A stretch of DNA of 64,000 bases, from NCBI GenBank assembly GCA_016716065.1, contig JADJXA010000027.1, positions 99,555-163,554 of the forward strand, in the 5' to 3' direction. Positions 26,036 to 33,651 of this stretch are shown one piece after another. The position numbers were made by a program, and so were the translations under genes. The DNA is from Candidatus Leptovillus gracilis (GTDB taxonomy: Bacteria; Chloroflexota; Anaerolineae; Promineifilales; Promineifilaceae). The notes under the pieces are model-generated. The model was not told where the DNA came from, searched no databases, and saw nothing but the letters and a program-made list of their open reading frames with translations. Positions within the stretch are counted from its first letter, which is position 1. The number at the start of each line of letters is the position of its first letter.

Positions 26036-27466
26036 TTAGCGGTGAATGGCCGGTAGATAGGCGTGGTAGATAATGTCGGTGACGGCCAGGGTGAGGGGGA
26101 TGGCTGCCGGCAGCCCGGCCGTCTCGGCTGTGGCGCTGATGGTGAGAGAGCCGGTGTAAATGCCGGACGGCCGTGCCACACTCTCAATTGCCACCGTCAC
26201 CACGCTGCGCTCTCCCGGCGTCAGCATCCCGCCGTCGGGGGCAAAGACCGGGACCAGGTCTGTGCCCGCGTCGGCCTGAATGGTAAAGGTGATGGTCCGC
26301 GTGCCCACGTTGTCCACAACGATCTGGCGTGTGGTCGAAAACGGCTGCTGCGTCGGGGTGATGATGGCCGCCAACTGGCCGGGCCACACACTGGCGGCGG
26401 CAAAAGTTGGCACTTCGGCTTTGGGCATGTCGCGCAGAGCGGTCTCGGCCGGGCGGCCTTGCACGGCGTAGTAGCGCATTTGCTCGCACTCCTGGTACAG
26501 GCCGGGCTGGTTGAAATTGAGGTTAAAGACGATCAGCGCCTCCATCCAGGGCCAGTTGGCGGCGGCGTATTGGAACGCGCCCACCAGGTTGTCCGCCTGT
26601 TCTTGTTCGGTGACGAGCTGCCAGAGACGGCCGTCCCAAGAGCCATCGGCGCGGCAGTGGTCGGGCGGTGTCACCAGCCAGCCAAACTCCGTCGCCCACA
26701 TCGGCTTATGGCCGTAGCCATACTGCTGCATGAGGGCGTACAACTTTTCCGCGCCACGGAAGCAAAAGCCATTGACGCAGTTCTGGGTTGGGTCGGCCGA
26801 AGGCATGTCGGGCGCGGCGTCGAAATTGGCGCGAAAGCCGTAAGGATGGTAGCCCACGCCGTCCAGGCAGCTGCCGCCGCCGGCCGCCAGAAATTCCTTA
26901 AAAAATTCGCGTTCATCCTGATACAGCCCATTGTGGCCGGGATGTCCGTTCCAATTACCCGTCACCCGGCCGGTGGGGGCCAGCCCGGCGGAGATGACTT
27001 TGGCCTGGGGGTCGGCGGTTTTGATGGCGGTGTAGGCGGTGCAGAGCAGGCTGGCGTAGTGGGCGGCATTGGGTGAAGTGGTCCAGCCGTAGCTGGCGTC
27101 CAGGTTGGGTTCATTGCCGATTTCGTAGGCGTCTACATAGCCGGCCTGCGATTCGGCCAATTGGCTCATGGCCGCGCCAAAGGCGGGCAGGTTGTTAAAC
27201 TGATTGACGCTGGCCTCGACGCGCAGCAGCACATGCACCGGCAGACGGCTGCCGGGTGGGTTGAACACCTTGATCCAGTTGAAGCCCATCGTTTGCAGGC
27301 GGTCTACATCCCAGGCGGCGACGTTGAAGCCGTAGCCCAAAGCCAGCTCGGCCGGCTTTTGCGGGTTGGCGTGTAACTGGCTAAAGAGAAGGCCCAAGCT
27401 GAAAAATGCCAGGGTAAAGCTGTTAAACAGGGAAACGGCCGTGCGCCGCCCAATCTTCCAATCCAT
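26036..27466 (-). CDS. Secreted glycoside hydrolase-like protein (clan GH-A)
   Basis: 476 residues from the ATG at 27466 (AAGGAGAACATA upstream). A signal peptide or N-terminal anchor (LFNSFTLAFFSLGLLFSQLHA) is followed by a TIM-barrel glycosidase-like domain (about 40-320). The pair of acids expected for clan GH-A is visible: Glu in YEIGNEPNLD (about 118) as acid/base and Glu in WATEFGW (about 259) as nucleophile. The C-terminal ~130 residues form a beta-rich Ig-like module (VDNVGTRTITFTIQ; SGIYTGSLTISAT). It probably acts on a polysaccharide outside the cell; the family number and substrate are not clear (GH5/GH39-like). Confidence 0.75.
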   Translation of the reverse strand: MDWKIGRRTAVSLFNSFTLAFFSLGLLFSQLHANPQKPAELALGYGFNVAAWDVDRLQTMGFNWIKVFNPPGSRLPVHVLLRVEASVNQFNNLPAFGAAMSQLAESQAGYVDAYEIGNEPNLDASYGWTTSPNAAHYASLLCTAYTAIKTADPQAKVISAGLAPTGRVTGNWNGHPGHNGLYQDEREFFKEFLAAGGGSCLDGVGYHPYGFRANFDAAPDMPSADPTQNCVNGFCFRGAEKLYALMQQYGYGHKPMWATEFGWLVTPPDHCRADGSWDGRLWQLVTEQEQADNLVGAFQYAAANWPWMEALIVFNLNFNQPGLYQECEQMRYYAVQGRPAETALRDMPKAEVPTFAAASVWPGQLAAIITPTQQPFSTTRQIVVDNVGTRTITFTIQADAGTDLVPVFAPDGGMLTPGERSVVTVAIESVARPSGIYTGSLTISATAETAGLPAAIPLTLAVTDIIYHAYLPAIHR

Positions 27467-27509
27467 TATGTTCTCCTTGTCAATCATCAAGCCTTCGACA
27501 AGCGCAGGA

Positions 27510-28208
27510 CTAATCGCCCATCGCCAACTGCCGGACGCCAACGGTACCGCGCACCAGTTTAAATAACAGGTAGGAGGCCAGGGCAAAGGCGGCTGCGCCA
27601 AAGGTGGTCAGCGTTTGCTCAAACCAATGGAGGGCGATGGGTTTGGGCTGGATGGGGGCGATGGCCTGTAAAACAAAAATCATCCCCACGTTGACGATGA
27701 AAAGCAGCGAAACGCCCCACTTGCCGCGGCGGCCGGCTTCGATCATCAGCAGCGCGGTCAGCCACAGGTTTGTCAGGCTGGCCAGGCTCATGATGGGCAT
27801 GAACCAGCCGCGCTCCACGCCCTGCAGCCAGAAGCGCAGCGCGGCGATGCCATAGACCAGCACAATCGCAGCCAATGGAGCAAGCCACACGTTTTTAGGG
27901 CTGGATTTTCCGTGCAGGCGGCGCATGGCAATCCATACGGCCGCAGCCAACAGCGTAAAACCCGGCGCCATGAGTGGAAACAACGCCTCTGCCATCCAAA
28001 CCACGTCCTGGCCGGCAACGGCCATTTCCAGTTTCCAGATGGCTTTCAGTAGACCGGCGGTCACGACCAGCCCTGCGCCGACAGCAGCCATCAGCTTTTG
28101 GTCCGGCGCGACGGTTTCCACCAACCGGGTTATAAAAAAAAGAGCGACCCCGGTGAATATAACCGGCAGAAAATCGTACAGCGCCAGACCAATGGTGTAA
28201 TCGTTCAT
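27510..28208 (-). CDS. Multi-pass membrane protein, unknown function
   Basis: 232 residues from the ATG at 28208, whose Shine-Dalgarno (AAGGAGG) comes from leader element C. About seven hydrophobic segments are visible (FLPVIFTGVALFFITRLV; LFPLMAPGFTLLAAAVWIAM; NVWLAPLAAIVLVYGIAAL and so on), with conserved-looking charged loops between. No family recognised. The upstream open frame (to 28406) reads through the repeat element in phase and is not a credible extension. It contains no ACGGCCGT site. Confidence 0.7.
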   Translation of the reverse strand: MNDYTIGLALYDFLPVIFTGVALFFITRLVETVAPDQKLMAAVGAGLVVTAGLLKAIWKLEMAVAGQDVVWMAEALFPLMAPGFTLLAAAVWIAMRRLHGKSSPKNVWLAPLAAIVLVYGIAALRFWLQGVERGWFMPIMSLASLTNLWLTALLMIEAGRRGKWGVSLLFIVNVGMIFVLQAIAPIQPKPIALHWFEQTLTTFGAAAFALASYLLFKLVRGTVGVRQLAMGD

Positions 28209-28212
28209 GCAA

Positions 28213-28322
28213 ACCTCCTTCGTAAACGGGGGCGCGGATGTCCTGTCTGCCCTGGCAGGCGAGACGCCTGCGCTCCCAGGGTTCTCATTCATGGTGGTGG
28301 GCAAACCACTCATGAAGTCTCC
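28213..28322 (-). repeat. Portable leader element, copy C (before the membrane protein)
   Basis: On the minus strand it reads AGGAGACTTCATGAGTGG, CCACCACCATGAATGAG, GGGAGCGCAGGCGTCTCGCC, then GACATCCGCGCCCCCGTTT and AAGGAGGTTTGCATG. Orientation relative to the gene is the same as in copies A, B, D and E. Its 5' end abuts the IS1182-like element, which inserted at the CTAG at 28322-28325. In this copy the upstream ATG is in frame with the gene itself. Confidence 0.88.
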
Positions 28323-28325
28323 TAG

Positions 28326-29895
28326 CAGGCTGTCGGAAAAATATCTTCTGAAGGCCCCATGATAGACAAATAACGATTTCAAAGCATCAAGACAAGCAGT
28401 TTGCAACTCATATTGGCCTCATTACCATGAATTTTGCACGGTTTTACAGCCCGTTTTCGGGCATCAGGCAGGGGCAATAACGCCCCATCAACCAACCTGC
28501 AAGGTATGCAATCGTTTCAAGTTGTAAGCCAGACAAACCAATGTCCATTCGCCACCGGCAGCAACCAGGCCTCGCAGAAAACTGGCGAGACCCAAGGTTT
28601 CCTTGATGATACCGATAACCGGTTCAACCGTCGATTTGCGCAACGGTAGGTGGCTTTGCCGAGGTGGTCTGCAGTTTGTAAGCCATTTGCTCTTTGACGG
28701 AAGCATCATTGGGTGGCGGGTTGGGATTGTCCAGGAAAAGGCACGCCAACCCTGATGGTGTGGGCTGCGACCGTGGCGATGTAGGGGTCAATGCCGCGCG
28801 CTTCCAAGCTGGCGATGTTGTTTTCGCTGAAGTAGCCGGTGTCCAAATTGACCTTTTTCGGCTGACCCACGACTGGTGGTACGGTGTCGAGGTTGGCAGG
28901 GCGGCCTGTTTATCGTTGGTATGGTCACACAACCAATTGCCCACTACCAGACGACTGTCATGGTCAACCACTACCTGGACGTTATAATGTTGGTCAAAGC
29001 CGCTGTTGGTGGCGTTTTCATGATGCGCGATTCGGGGTCGGTGAAGTTGTACTGGTCTTTATCTCTGGGTCCTGGAGTGGGTGGCTGCGGTGGTTTGCCC
29101 GGCGGCTTTTTTTCCCTGTGGGTCGGTCTTTTCGGCCCGGGCTTGCATCTTGGCCTCGTATTCGGCTTGCTCGGCTTCATACCGGGCCTGGGCGCGTTCC
29201 TCCAGCACCTTCTTGGCTTCGGCCAGCCGCGCCAATTGCTGCTGGCGTCGGGCAATCTCATCGGGAATGTTCATCTCTTCGGGCAGTTGTCCTCCATCGG
29301 CAACTTCAGCCAAAGTGAACAACTCCTCGACTTCGGCTTGCAGATGGCTTCGATAGCCAACAGCCGCTGGTAACTGACCGCTTTGCTCTTGGACGCATCG
29401 GCATGGTTTGCTGCCATCCAGACTGACGTTACCCAATTGCAAATAGCCCATCGCCTGGGCAATCAACAGTATCTGGACAAACAACTCTTTCAGTTCAGCC
29501 AGAAATTGTTGGCGGAAAGCCGCAATCGTGTCATGGTCCGGGGTGCACGTCACCGGTAATGAAACGAAAGGGAATCACCTCATGGGTGGCGCGTTCAATC
29601 TTGCGCGAACTGAATACGCCGCTGGCATAGCTGTAGAACAGCAATCCCAACATCACTTCCGGGGCGTATGGGTGGCGCACCCTGCTCGCTATACCTTCTA
29701 CACATGATCCCCAAATCAGTTGGGCGACGACAGCGACAATGAAGCGAGCCAAATGGTCGGGTGGCGGACATCGCGCAAGGTGATTTGCAGGTCCAGGGTC
29801 TTTTCGTAATCAGCAGTTCTGAATTTTCTTGCCATACCCAAAGTTTACACCGAAATCATTTTTGTTCGGAGAAACGTATCTTCTCCGACAAGCTG
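28326..29895 (-). mobile_element. IS1182-like insertion sequence, inactive
   Basis: About 1.57 kb bounded by imperfect inverted ends: CAGGCTGTCGGA on the left and the inverse of CAGCTTGTCGGAGAAGATA on the right. A CTAG stands on each outer side (28322-28325 and 29896-29899), read as a 4-bp target duplication. It carries one transposase remnant on the minus strand. It contains no ACGGCCGT, unlike its surroundings. Its ends match those of the 138- and 147-bp repeats at 30852 and 33343. Confidence 0.85.
28488..29835 (-). pseudogene. IS1182-family transposase, multiply frameshifted
   Basis: The protein is recognisable in pieces in different frames. The N-terminus is MARKFRTADYEKTLDLQI (from 29835), then YAPEVMLGLLFYSYASGVFSSRKIERA, then PDHDTIAAFRQQFLAELKEL and NVSLDGSK. 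A coiled-coil-like middle (EEMNIPDEIARRQQQLARL) follows, then a segment with VDHDSRLVVGNW and the C-terminal VEPVIGIIKETLG..FLRGL and CLAYNLKRLHTL. At least three frameshifts separate these, so no active transposase is made. When intact the family is a ~450-550-residue DDE transposase. Confidence 0.88.
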
Positions 29896-30822
29896 CTAGG
29901 TTAATTTATGCTTCATCACCCGAAACCAACCGCGCACCTGGATGCCCGCCAGCACAAACCTGGTGACGACGGCCGGATACTGCTGGCTGTAAAACTTGCG
30001 ATAAAACACCTGCATCGCCCGCACCGATTCCTGGGCTACTTTGATGCGCGTCTCTTTTGGCGGACGGGCGATGTCGGCCGATTCTTTGCGCAGACCGGAA
30101 CTGGCCCCTTTGTAATGCAGCACAGTGACGTGTGGGTAGTAGATGATTGTATACCCCGCCTGATGGATGCGGTAACAAAAATCTATGTCTTCGCCATAGA
30201 AAAAGTAAGTCTCGTCCCAGCCGCCCAACGCATCAAATAGGGCGCGGGGCATCAGCATATAGGAACCGGCGATGACGGGCACGGCGTGGGTCTGGTTAAA
30301 ATCGGCGTAGGATTGGAAGTAGCCGTTGAAGCGTGGCGCGCGCGGGAACAGGCGGCTGAGGCCGGCGAAATGGCACAGTGCGTTCCAGGGAGTGGGAAAG
30401 CCGCGATGGTTGTCCGGGTCGCGCCGGCCGTCTGGATAGATCAACCGCACTGTCAGCGCCCCCACGTCGGGATTGGCCTGCATGTAGGCGACTGGCCCGC
30501 TGAGGGCGTCGGGTTCGACGCGGGTGTCGGAGTTGAGGAAGAGGACGTATTGGCTTTGGGCAACGGCCGTGCCGACATTATTCGCCGTCGCAAACCCCTG
30601 GTTGGTCTCGCTCGCCACCATCCGCACCTGCGGATACCGCTGGCGCACCATCGCCGCGCTGCCATCCGTCGAAGCATTGTCCACGACGATGATCTCCAGC
30701 CCACCCGGCGGCGCTTCGGCCGCCAGCAGCGCAGCGAGGCAATCATCCAGCAGCTGCCGGGTGTTATAAGAAACGATGATGACCGAAAGGGTAAACGGCC
30801 GTGAGTGGTATGTATCGTTCAT
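29896..30822 (-). CDS. Family 2 glycosyltransferase (rhamnosyltransferase-like)
   Basis: About 308 residues from the ATG at 30822 (a TTG frame extends 7 codons further). The GT-A fold is clear: LSVIIVSYNTRQLLDDCLAA, VVDNASTDGSAAM, the DxD-type NSDTRVEPDAL, and the acceptor-side motif YFFYGEDIDFCYRIHQAGY. Typical for enzymes adding deoxysugars to surface polysaccharide. The protein stops at a TAG that is part of the CTAG flanking the IS element, so the insertion appears to have duplicated the natural stop rather than truncated the gene. A 138-bp MITE lies about 30 bp upstream of the start. Confidence 0.9.
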   Translation of the reverse strand: MNDTYHSRPFTLSVIIVSYNTRQLLDDCLAALLAAEAPPGGLEIIVVDNASTDGSAAMVRQRYPQVRMVASETNQGFATANNVGTAVAQSQYVLFLNSDTRVEPDALSGPVAYMQANPDVGALTVRLIYPDGRRDPDNHRGFPTPWNALCHFAGLSRLFPRAPRFNGYFQSYADFNQTHAVPVIAGSYMLMPRALFDALGGWDETYFFYGEDIDFCYRIHQAGYTIIYYPHVTVLHYKGASSGLRKESADIARPPKETRIKVAQESVRAMQVFYRKFYSQQYPAVVTRFVLAGIQVRGWFRVMKHKLT

Positions 30823-30851
30823 AGATGTTCCGTCAGTCGCCAATCGTCAGA

Positions 30852-30989
30852 CTAGCAGCCTGTCGGAGAACTCAGGATAGGTACACGGATTGAACGGATT
30901 CGACGGATTTTTACGGATAAATCACCAGAAAATCGGTGTAAATCCGTGTCATCCGTGTATCCATTTCTACTTTTCCGACAACCTGCTAG
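30852..30989. repeat. 138-bp MITE with IS1182-like ends
   Basis: CTAG-CAGCCTGTCGGAGAA on the left and TTTTCCGACAACCTG-CTAG on the right. The interior holds ACGGATT-type words in inverted arrangement. It is nearly identical to 33343-33489 and shares its termini and CTAG flanks with the IS1182-like element at 28326-29895, which could have mobilised it. It lies directly upstream of the GT2 gene. Confidence 0.85.
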
Positions 30990-31023
30990 TTTCCGTATTC
31001 GGTAATCCGTGATTCGTAATCCG

Positions 31024-31205
31024 GGCATGGTTCATTTCAGTTGATTTGTGCTTTACAAATTTTGCAAAAAAGCGTGTCATGCTGAGGTCCTCCGAAGCAT
31101 CCCGTTCCTCTGGCGTTAGCGGGATGCTTCGCTCCGAAGACTCCGCTCAGCATGACAATGCCGCGTAAATTTGTAAAGAAGATGTTTCGCCCGATGAACC
31201 ATGCC
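31024..31205. repeat. 182-bp MITE, GGCATGGTTCAT family, with 8-bp target duplication
   Basis: Perfect 12-bp inverted ends, GGCATGGTTCAT and ATGAACCATGCC. The eight bases on each outer side are identical: GTAATCCG (31016-31023 and 31206-31213). The interior folds as a long hairpin (GTCATGCTGAGG..., GCTCAGCATGACAATG) with GGGATGCTTCGCTCCGAAGA near the apex. No coding capacity. Another complete copy is at 62421-62624 and a half copy at 8559. Confidence 0.92.
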
Positions 31206-31391
31206 GTAATCCGTAATCTGTGTTCCGTAGGGCGCTAACTCTGGCAAATGCCGACGGAAACGGCATACGGACTTCGGTTTACGGCTGCGAGCCTCTCTCT
31301 GTGCTACGCCTGACGCCTGACGCCGTTAGTTTATCACGTTCTGTCATAAACTGGTTCGATGTTGCCCGGCGCATGGCGTATAATTGCCTTC

Positions 31392-32645
31392 ATGGAACCC
31401 ATTAACCCTATCTCCCTCTTACACAACAAACATATTTTACTCGGCGTCAGCGGCTCCATTGCCGCTTACAAAAGCATTGACCTGGCCTCCAAACTGACCC
31501 AGGCCGGGGCGCTGGTGGATGTGATCATGACCGAAGCGGCGCAGCAGTTTGTCACGCCGCTGGCTTTCCGTTCTGTAACCGGCCGGCCGGTTTACACCTC
31601 CATGTGGGATTTGGCGGACCATGTGCGCCACGTAGGATTGGGCGAAACGGCCGACCTTTTGCTGATCGCCCCGGCCACCGCCCACACCATCGCCAAACTG
31701 GCCCAGGGCATGGCCGACAATCTGCTGACTGTCACCGTGCTGGCTGCTCGCTGCCCCATCCTGCTGGCCCCGGCGATGGACGGCGGCATGTATGAACACC
31801 TGGCGACCCAGGCCAATATCGCCACGTTAAAAGAGCGCGGCGTCATATTCATTGGTCCGGCGGCGGGGCGCATGGCTTCTGGCCTGACCGGACTGGGGCG
31901 CATGGTGGAGCCGCCGGAACTGCTGGCCCAGGCGCGGTTGGCTCTGGCGTGGTCTGGTCCGTTGGCTGGACTGCATGTCGTTGTCAGCACTGGGCCGACG
32001 CGGGAAGCGCTGGACCCGGTGCGGTTCATCAGCAATCGCTCGACCGGCAAGCAGGGGCTGGCGGTGGCGCAGGCGGCGCTGGACGCCGGGGCGCGGGTGA
32101 CGCTGGTGGCCGGCCCCATCAGTGAACCGGCCCCGCTGGGCCTGACGCGCATAGACGTGGAGACGACGCAGCAAATGGCCGAGGCGGTGTTGGTGGCGAC
32201 TGAGGACGCCGACGCCCTGTTCATGGTGGCCGCCGTGGCCGATTTTCGCCCGGAAACGCAGTCGGCGCGCAAAATTAAGAAGACGGAGCAGGAGGAAGGG
32301 GGCAACGGCGGCTGGGGGTTGGCGATTGGCCTGGAGGTGACGCTGGATATTCTGAGCGCGGTGAAGGAGCGGCGCGAGAAGACGGGCTACCCGCGGGTGT
32401 CGCTGGGTTTTGCTGCCGAGACGCACGATGCGTTTGAGTACGGCCGTCAGAAACTCCTGCGCAAAGGTCTCAACTTTATCGCCGTCAACGACGTGCTGGC
32501 CGACGGGGCGGGTTTTGCCGTGGATACCAACCGGGTGGTGCTGCTGAGTTCGGCCGGGGTGGTAGAAGAGATGCCGCTGTTGAGCAAAACGGCCGTTGCC
32601 GAGCGGCTGGTGCATCATGTGGCGCGGGCGTTGGGGCGGGAGTGA
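31392..32645 (+). CDS. coaBC: Bifunctional phosphopantothenoylcysteine decarboxylase/synthase
   Basis: 417 residues from the ATG at 31392. The N-terminal flavoprotein half (about 1-185) has GVSGSIAAYKSIDLASKL, the catalytic-site PATAHTIAKLAQGMADNLL and APAMDGGMYEHLAT. The C-terminal synthase half (about 190-417) has VVVSTGPTREALDPVRFISN, KIKK and LGFAAET. CoaBC performs two consecutive steps of coenzyme A synthesis: joining 4'-phosphopantothenate to cysteine, then decarboxylating the product to 4'-phosphopantetheine in the cytoplasm. Transcribed alone; the vapC-like gene is convergent. Confidence 0.93.
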   Translation: MEPINPISLLHNKHILLGVSGSIAAYKSIDLASKLTQAGALVDVIMTEAAQQFVTPLAFRSVTGRPVYTSMWDLADHVRHVGLGETADLLLIAPATAHTIAKLAQGMADNLLTVTVLAARCPILLAPAMDGGMYEHLATQANIATLKERGVIFIGPAAGRMASGLTGLGRMVEPPELLAQARLALAWSGPLAGLHVVVSTGPTREALDPVRFISNRSTGKQGLAVAQAALDAGARVTLVAGPISEPAPLGLTRIDVETTQQMAEAVLVATEDADALFMVAAVADFRPETQSARKIKKTEQEEGGNGGWGLAIGLEVTLDILSAVKERREKTGYPRVSLGFAAETHDAFEYGRQKLLRKGLNFIAVNDVLADGAGFAVDTNRVVLLSSAGVVEEMPLLSKTAVAERLVHHVARALGRE

Positions 32646-32658
32646 GGGGAAACGGCCG

Positions 32659-33084
32659 TTACATCTCCAGCCACGGGTTCACGAGTACCACGCCTAAACC
32701 GGTAAAATCGGTCGTATTCCGTGTGACCAGGGCTAGATTGTGGTGAATGGCCGTTGCGGCGATTAACCCGTCCATGACCGGTAGTTTACGCCCCCGCTGC
32801 ATCAGCTTTCCGGTAAGCATTCCCCACTGCCGCATCGTGCCCGTATCCAGCGGCAGTATGTACTCCTGGTAAGCGGGTAACAGCATTTCTTCTAACCACA
32901 CGGTCAATTGCTCTTGTTTTTGCGATGCGGGCAGCCGGGTAATGCCTTGCTGAACTTCGCCAATTGTGACGACGCTCAGGAACATGGGCATATGTTGATG
33001 GATTTGCAGCCAGTTAACGACAAGCGATTCCGGCGTCTCTGTGGCAAATTCAGAGACAATGTTTGTGTCCAGCAGATAAGTCAC
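32659..33084 (-). CDS. vapC: PIN-domain toxin (VapC family)
   Basis: 141 residues. PIN-domain acidic residues are visible: LLDTNIVSEF (Asp about 6), Glu in VVTIGEVQQGI (about 43), Asp in PVMDGLIAATAI (about 104) and the C-terminal TRNTTDFTGLGV (Asp about 126). VapC toxins are Mg-dependent RNases that cut tRNA or rRNA when freed from the antitoxin. Start overlaps the antitoxin stop by 4 bp (33081-33084), the standard coupled arrangement. Confidence 0.9.
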   Translation of the reverse strand: MTYLLDTNIVSEFATETPESLVVNWLQIHQHMPMFLSVVTIGEVQQGITRLPASQKQEQLTVWLEEMLLPAYQEYILPLDTGTMRQWGMLTGKLMQRGRKLPVMDGLIAATAIHHNLALVTRNTTDFTGLGVVLVNPWLEM

Positions 33085-33329
33085 AAAACCACCTCGCGCC
33101 CTACATCCTTCCGGTCCCGCGTGATTTCCACACCAGACCCCGCCAACGGTGAGGCCAGAAGAAGGTCGAGCAAAGTGGTTTTAGGCTTCATCATCTGGCG
33201 ATATTCCGCCATAGATAGAACAACAACGACCTCTTCACCGTGTCGCGTGACAATTTGTGGTCCTTGTTCCAGCGCTTGATTGACCACCTGACTAAATTTG
33301 CTTTTCGCGTCTTGTAACTGCCAGATCAT
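33081..33329 (-). CDS. Phd/YefM-type antitoxin
   Basis: 82 residues with the Phd/YefM N-terminal DNA-binding domain (WQLQDAKSKFSQVVNQAL, VTRHGEEVVVVLSMAEYR) and a short C-terminal toxin-binding tail. It should bind and neutralise the PIN toxin encoded next and repress the shared promoter. That promoter must lie within or beyond the 147-bp MITE that begins 14 bp upstream of the start (33343), so the repeat may have replaced or supplied it. Confidence 0.9.
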   Translation of the reverse strand: MIWQLQDAKSKFSQVVNQALEQGPQIVTRHGEEVVVVLSMAEYRQMMKPKTTLLDLLLASPLAGSGVEITRDRKDVGREVVL

Positions 33330-33342
33330 GATTTACCTCTGT

Positions 33343-33489
33343 CTAGCAGCTTGTGGGAGAACTCAGGATAGGTACACGGATTGAACGGATTCGACGGATT
33401 TTTACGGATAAATCACCAGAAAATCGGTGTAAATCCGTTAAATCCGTGTCATCCGTGTATCCATTTCTACTTTTCCGACAACCTGCTAG
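33343..33489. repeat. 147-bp MITE with IS1182-like ends, second copy
   Basis: CTAG-CAGCTTGTGGGAGAA on the left and TTTTCCGACAACCTG-CTAG on the right. It is nearly identical to 30852-30989 except for a ~9-bp internal duplication (TAAATCCGT). It lies 14 bp upstream of the antitoxin start. Confidence 0.85.
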
Positions 33490-33582
33490 CTCGTTTGATG
33501 GGTCCGACTAGCCTGACTAGATTTTAATTGATAGTCGTCCTCAAAGTCAATCACGGTATAATCCCCTCCGACTACCATACTC

Positions 33583-33630
33583 TGGGAGCGCGGACGTCCC
33601 GTCTGCCGCAAGCAGAACGTCGGCGTTCCC
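33583..33630. repeat. Degenerate core of the portable leader element (copy F)
   Basis: GGGAGCGCGGACGTCCCG, GTCTGCCGCAAGCAGAACG and CGGCGTTCCC correspond to the two-hairpin core, with mismatches in the second arm. The order of the hairpins is reversed relative to the other copies and the CCACCACCACGAAT arm is absent. It still sits immediately before the AAGGAG of the gene starting at 33652. Confidence 0.55.
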
Positions 33631-33651
33631 ACTGCCCAAGGAGTTCCGTTG

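Noticed and set aside
28209..28406. N-terminal extension of the membrane protein
   Set aside because: The upstream frame runs through leader element C and the end of the IS; the AAGGAGG before 28208 marks the true start.
29896..29899. GT2 gene truncated by the IS
   Set aside because: The TAG stop is part of the CTAG target found on both sides of the IS, so the stop very likely existed before insertion.
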